Assembly: GCA_022837205.1 (NCBI GenBank)
Contig: JALHEL010000118.1
Coordinates: forward strand, 1-9,323
From: Leptolinea sp.
GTDB taxonomy: Bacteria > Chloroflexota > Anaerolineae > Anaerolineales > Anaerolineaceae
Reading direction: 5' to 3'
DNA length: 9,323 nucleotides
The notes beneath the pieces were generated by a model. That model was not told where the DNA came from. It searched no databases and saw only the letters and a list, made by a program, of their open reading frames with translations. Positions 6,674 to 9,323 of this stretch are shown here, one piece after another. The number at the start of each line of letters is the position of its first letter. Position 1 is the stretch's first letter. The translations under genes were made by a program, and so were the position numbers.

Positions 6674-7729
6674 ATGAAAGTTCAGGTAGGTATTAATGGT
6701 TTTGGACGAATCGGCCGACAGGTTCTCAAATCATTCATCGATAATTATTCGGATGAATTGGAAGTAGTAGCTATTAATGATCTTTTTGATACAAAAACCA
6801 ATGCACATCTTTTCAAATATGATTCAACCTATGGAAAATTTGACGGATCCGTTGATGTCGTAGGCAACGATCTGGTCATTAATGGCAAGACGATTAAAGT
6901 TTTTGCCGAAAAAGATCCCGGAGCTCTTCCTTGGAAAGACTTGGGTGTCGATATCGTCGTCGAATCTACCGGTATATTCACAGATGCAATCGGTGATCCC
7001 GAAAAAGGGAAACCCGGTGCCAATGTTCATATAACAAAAGGCGGAGCAAAGAAAGTTATCATTTCAGCCCCGGCAAAAAATGAAGATATCACCATTGTCA
7101 TGGGAGTTAATGATGATAAATATGATCCGGCGAAACATCATGTGGTTTCTAATGCTTCCTGTACAACAAATTGTTTAGCACCGGTTGCAAAAATTATCAA
7201 TGATGCGTTTGGTATCGAATATGGTTTGATGACCACGATTCACAGCTATACGAATGATCAGGTTATCTTGGATCAAGGTCATAAGAAGGAAATGCGTCGT
7301 TCACGCGCTGCCGGTTTGAATATTATTCCGACTACAACCGGAGCTGCGAAAGCGGTGGCATTGGTCATTCCCGAGCTAAAAGGACGGTTTGACGGTTATT
7401 CGTTACGAGTTCCGACTCCGACTGTATCAATCGTCGATTTCGTTTGCAATATCTCTAAATCAACAACGGTTGAAGAAGTAAATGATTTATTCCGCAGCAT
7501 GGCTGGCAAAGGAAGATTAAAAGGCATTTTAGGAGTTACCGAAGGGACATATGCCGATCCGTTGGTTTCGACTGATTTCCGCGGTGATTCTCGATCTTCA
7601 ATTGTAGATTTGATGCAGACATCCGTAATGGGCGGAAAGATGCTCAAGATTGTATCTTGGTATGACAATGAATGGGGCTATTCGAACCGAGCTTGTGATC
7701 TGGCTTTGATGATGTCGAAGAGTCTCTGA
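6674..7729 (+). CDS. gap: Type I glyceraldehyde-3-phosphate dehydrogenase
   Basis: Converts glyceraldehyde-3-phosphate, phosphate and NAD+ to 1,3-bisphosphoglycerate and NADH in the cytosol. Seen: the Rossmann motif NGFGRIG (8-14), AINDL (34-38) whose Asp36 favours NAD+ over NADP+, catalytic Cys163 in SNASCTTNC (159-167), His190 in TTIHSYT, and the C-terminal SWYDNEWGYSNR signature. It has 351 residues against the usual 330-340. Part of the excess is an insertion around residues 105-122 (Gly/Pro/Lys-rich, GDPEKGKPGAN) just before GGAKKVIISAPA. The start is ATG 6674 with GGAGG (6664-6668) five bases upstream; an in-frame TTG at 6662 overlaps that site and is rejected. It is probably co-transcribed with yvcK; a weak internal promoter (TTGCGG 6573-6578, 17 bases, TATAAA 6596-6601) may boost gap. 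A terminator follows. Confidence 0.98.
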   Translation: MKVQVGINGFGRIGRQVLKSFIDNYSDELEVVAINDLFDTKTNAHLFKYDSTYGKFDGSVDVVGNDLVINGKTIKVFAEKDPGALPWKDLGVDIVVESTGIFTDAIGDPEKGKPGANVHITKGGAKKVIISAPAKNEDITIVMGVNDDKYDPAKHHVVSNASCTTNCLAPVAKIINDAFGIEYGLMTTIHSYTNDQVILDQGHKKEMRRSRAAGLNIIPTTTGAAKAVALVIPELKGRFDGYSLRVPTPTVSIVDFVCNISKSTTVEEVNDLFRSMAGKGRLKGILGVTEGTYADPLVSTDFRGDSRSSIVDLMQTSVMGGKMLKIVSWYDNEWGYSNRACDLALMMSKSL

Positions 7730-7757
7730 TTCATCTGAATGTTTTGAAGGAATAAAA

Positions 7758-7790
7758 ATGTTATCCGCATCAAAAAGTGCGGGAACTTGA
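7758..7790 (+). CDS. Possible 10-residue leader peptide between gap and pgk
   Basis: A tiny frame, MLSASKSAGT then TGA, starts six bases after AAGGA (7747-7751). The context GGAATAAAAATG is identical to the one at the leuS start. It ends five bases before the intrinsic terminator, and its codons overlap a small hairpin (CCGCA 7765-7769 with TGCGG 7778-7782, extended by GTT/AAC). This layout resembles an attenuator leader, but no run of a single regulatory codon is seen (three serines among ten residues). It may equally be chance. Confidence 0.3.
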   Translation: MLSASKSAGT

Positions 7791-7795
7791 AAGAG

Positions 7796-7837
7796 AAAAT
7801 GATCGGAACTGCAAAAACTTTCAGCCGATCATTTTTT
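7796..7837 (+). terminator. Intrinsic terminator (or attenuator) between gap and pgk
   Basis: AAAATGATCGG (7796-7806) pairs with CCGATCATTTT (7825-7835), an 11-bp stem with an 18-base loop that may itself pair CTG/CAG, followed by a T-rich tail (TTTTTTCTT, to 7840). It is a clear Rho-independent terminator, 66 bases after the gap stop and 62 bases before the pgk start. It should end most gap transcripts and leave pgk to its own promoter or to read-through. Confidence 0.85.
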
Positions 7838-7899
7838 CTTATAAGTCGCTGATTTGCTTGATAAAAACTTATCGTTATTCAGAAGAAAGGGAAACGAAC

Positions 7900-9075
7900 A
7901 TGTTTAATAAGAAGACCATACGCGATATTGATGTAAAAGGGAAAAAAGTTCTTGTCAGAGTTGACTTCAATGTTCCCATCAAAGATGGACAAGTCGGTGA
8001 TGATACTCGAATTCGCGGAGCTTTACCGACAATTCAGTATCTTTTAGATCAGGGTGCCGCTGTCATCCTTTGCTCACATCTCGGACGTCCTAAAAACGGT
8101 CCGGAAGAAAAATATTCTTTGAAACCTGTTGCCGAATATCTCGGAACATTAATTCCCAATAAGGTCTATTTTGCTTCGGATTGCATCGGTGAACCGGCAA
8201 AGAAAGCGGCTGAAAATTTAAAGCCGGGTGAAGTACTGGTTCTCGAAAATACCCGTTTTCATCCCGAAGAGGAAAAAAATGACTTGGAAATGGCAAAGCA
8301 ATTGGCAGATTTAGCTGATATCTATGTTAATGACGCTTTCGGAACCGCACATCGAGCCCATGCCTCAACCGAAGGAGTTACTCATTTCAAGCCCGGAGTA
8401 GCCGGCTTTCTTTTGGAAAAGGAAATACAATACCTTTCTGGAGCCGTGGAAAATCCGAAACGCCCGTTTGTCGCAATTTTAGGCGGCGCTAAAATCTCGG
8501 ATAAAATCGGCGTGATTAAAAATCTGCTGAACAAAGCGGATAAAGTTCTCATCGGCGGCGGAATGGCAAATACCTTTTTTAAAGCACAAGGATTTGATAT
8601 GGCTGATTCTCTGGTTGAGGATGAGGCAGTGGAAACCGCTAAAGAGATTTTAAACATGGGCAGTAACAAATTAGTGTTGCCGGTTGATATGGTTATAGCC
8701 AATGCTTTTGATAACAACGCTGAAAGAAAAACTATTCCTGTTGGGAATGTTCCTGCCGGCTGGCGTGTGTTAGATATCGGTCCTGAAACCATAAAGGTTT
8801 TCAGCAACCTGATTAAAAATGCCGCCACAGTGGTATGGAACGGTCCGATGGGTGTCTTCGAAATGCCTAATTTTGCGAAAGGGACATTTGAAATCGCAAA
8901 AGCAGTTGCGGAAAGTAATTCTATTTCCATTATCGGCGGAGGAGATTCTGTGGCTGCAATTCAGGAATCCGGTCTCGCGGATAAAATCACTCATATTTCA
9001 ACGGGCGGTGGAGCTTCTCTTGAAATGCTCGAGGGTATTGTTCTTCCCGGCGTCGCGGCACTACAAGATAAATAA
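7900..9075 (+). CDS. pgk: Phosphoglycerate kinase
   Basis: Transfers phosphate between 1,3-bisphosphoglycerate and ADP, giving 3-phosphoglycerate and ATP, the step after GAPDH. From ATG 7900 it has 391 residues, the normal length. Seen: VRVDFNVP (19-26) and DDTRIR (34-39) in the 3-phosphoglycerate site, HLGRP (60-64), NDAFGTAHRAHAS (144-156), LGGAKISDKIGV (194-205), the nucleotide-side GGGMANTF (219-226), WNGPMGVFE (313-321), and GGGDS (346-350) with STGGGASLE (367-375). The frame stays open upstream to a GTG at 7777, but the added 41 residues cross the terminator hairpin and match nothing in the family. AGAAAGG (7884-7890) nine bases before ATG 7900 sets the start. I cannot name a convincing promoter; it is the last gene before a bidirectional terminator. 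Confidence 0.98.
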   Translation: MFNKKTIRDIDVKGKKVLVRVDFNVPIKDGQVGDDTRIRGALPTIQYLLDQGAAVILCSHLGRPKNGPEEKYSLKPVAEYLGTLIPNKVYFASDCIGEPAKKAAENLKPGEVLVLENTRFHPEEEKNDLEMAKQLADLADIYVNDAFGTAHRAHASTEGVTHFKPGVAGFLLEKEIQYLSGAVENPKRPFVAILGGAKISDKIGVIKNLLNKADKVLIGGGMANTFFKAQGFDMADSLVEDEAVETAKEILNMGSNKLVLPVDMVIANAFDNNAERKTIPVGNVPAGWRVLDIGPETIKVFSNLIKNAATVVWNGPMGVFEMPNFAKGTFEIAKAVAESNSISIIGGGDSVAAIQESGLADKITHISTGGGASLEMLEGIVLPGVAALQDK

Positions 9076-9095
9076 TCTTCTCAACTGTTAAAAAG

Positions 9096-9132
9096 AAAAA
9101 TGCCGGACGAAAAAAAAGATCCGGCATTTTTT
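9096..9132. terminator. Bidirectional intrinsic terminator between pgk and nfo
   Basis: AAAAATGCCGGA (9096-9107) pairs perfectly with TCCGGCATTTTT (9120-9131), a 12-bp stem around an A-rich 12-base loop. A T-run follows on the plus strand, and the A-run at the left (with AAAAAG just before) gives a U-run on the minus strand. It therefore ends both pgk and the convergent nfo transcript, in a gap of 67 bases. Confidence 0.92.
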
Positions 9133-9142
9133 ATTAATTTAT

Positions 9143-9323
9143 TTATCCATTATAAGCTTGCCGCAATATCTTTATTTCTTCGGCATATCCTGGAACATCA
9201 TTAGGGGTCTCTAAGTAAAACGGTAAATTTTTTAATAGCGGATGATTGATAAAACGAATAATAGCATCCAACCCGATCGTCCCCTGACCAATTTTTGCAT
9301 GACGATCTTTTTTACTCCCGAAC
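9143..9323 (-). CDS. nfo: Deoxyribonuclease IV (endonuclease IV), C-terminal fragment
   Basis: Only the last 59 codons are in the window; the start lies beyond the right edge. Endonuclease IV is a trinuclear-zinc AP endonuclease that cuts 5' to abasic sites in base excision repair. The fragment shows GSKKDRHAKIGQGTIGLDA, matching the conserved DRHxNIGxG motif whose Asp and His bind zinc (Asp229 and His231 in E. coli), and FYLETP, whose Glu corresponds to the zinc ligand Glu261. The first zinc ligands cannot be checked. The stop TAA is at 9143-9145. It converges on pgk with a shared terminator. Confidence 0.9.
   Translation of the reverse strand, partial: FGSKKDRHAKIGQGTIGLDAIIRFINHPLLKNLPFYLETPNDVPGYAEEIKILRQAYNG

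Noticed and set aside
7840..7881. Candidate pgk promoters (TATAAG at 7840-7845; TTGCTT-16-TATTCA at 7854-7881)
   Set aside because: Each has a poor -35 or would start the transcript at the ribosome binding site; neither is strong enough to annotate.
7777..7899. N-terminal extension of PGK from GTG 7777
   Set aside because: It runs through the terminator hairpin, has no ribosome binding site, and makes the protein 41 residues longer than the family.
8382..8930. 182-residue minus-strand ORF inside pgk
   Set aside because: It is a shadow frame of a well-conserved gene, with Ser/Pro/Leu-rich content and no ribosome binding site or family match.

Overview
The window is about 9.3 kb of chromosomal bacterial DNA, AT-leaning (roughly 40% GC by eye) and densely coded. 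It is a housekeeping region. I see no transposase, integrase, CRISPR array, phage gene, toxin-antitoxin pair, rRNA or tRNA. The protein sequences and the order yvcK-gap-pgk suggest a low-GC member of the Chloroflexota (Anaerolineae, Flexilinea-like). That is inference from recall of similar proteins (about 50% sure); a Bacillota-type anaerobe is the main alternative.

Layout. At the left edge is the N-terminal part of a secreted, cysteine-containing protein on the minus strand (1-375). It is divergent from leuS, the complete leucyl-tRNA synthetase (605-3064, plus). leuS converges on a three-gene minus-strand operon read deoC (5404-4571), an alpha/beta hydrolase (4578-3748) and an SRAP/HMCES-type DNA-protein crosslink peptidase (3732-3121). 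A long hairpin sits between the two convergent 3' ends. deoC is divergent from a plus-strand series: yvcK (start revised to 5624), gap (6674-7729) and pgk (start revised to 7900, end 9075). The right edge holds the C-terminal end of an endonuclease IV gene (nfo, minus), separated from pgk by a bidirectional terminator.

How the genes relate. gap and pgk encode consecutive steps of lower glycolysis/gluconeogenesis. YvcK is a CofD-like UDP-sugar-binding protein linked in other bacteria to central carbon and cell-wall precursor balance, so its place next to gap fits. DeoC feeds glyceraldehyde-3-phosphate, the GAPDH substrate, from deoxyribose-phosphate. SRAP and Nfo both act at abasic sites in DNA but lie in separate transcription units.

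Points worth a second look: a promoter that implies a leaderless yvcK mRNA; a tiny ribosome-binding-site-equipped ORF and an intrinsic terminator between gap and pgk; a roughly 60-residue acidic N-terminal extension on DeoC; a short insertion in GAPDH; and overlapping dyads near the secreted-protein promoter. I found no strong candidate for a wholly new system.
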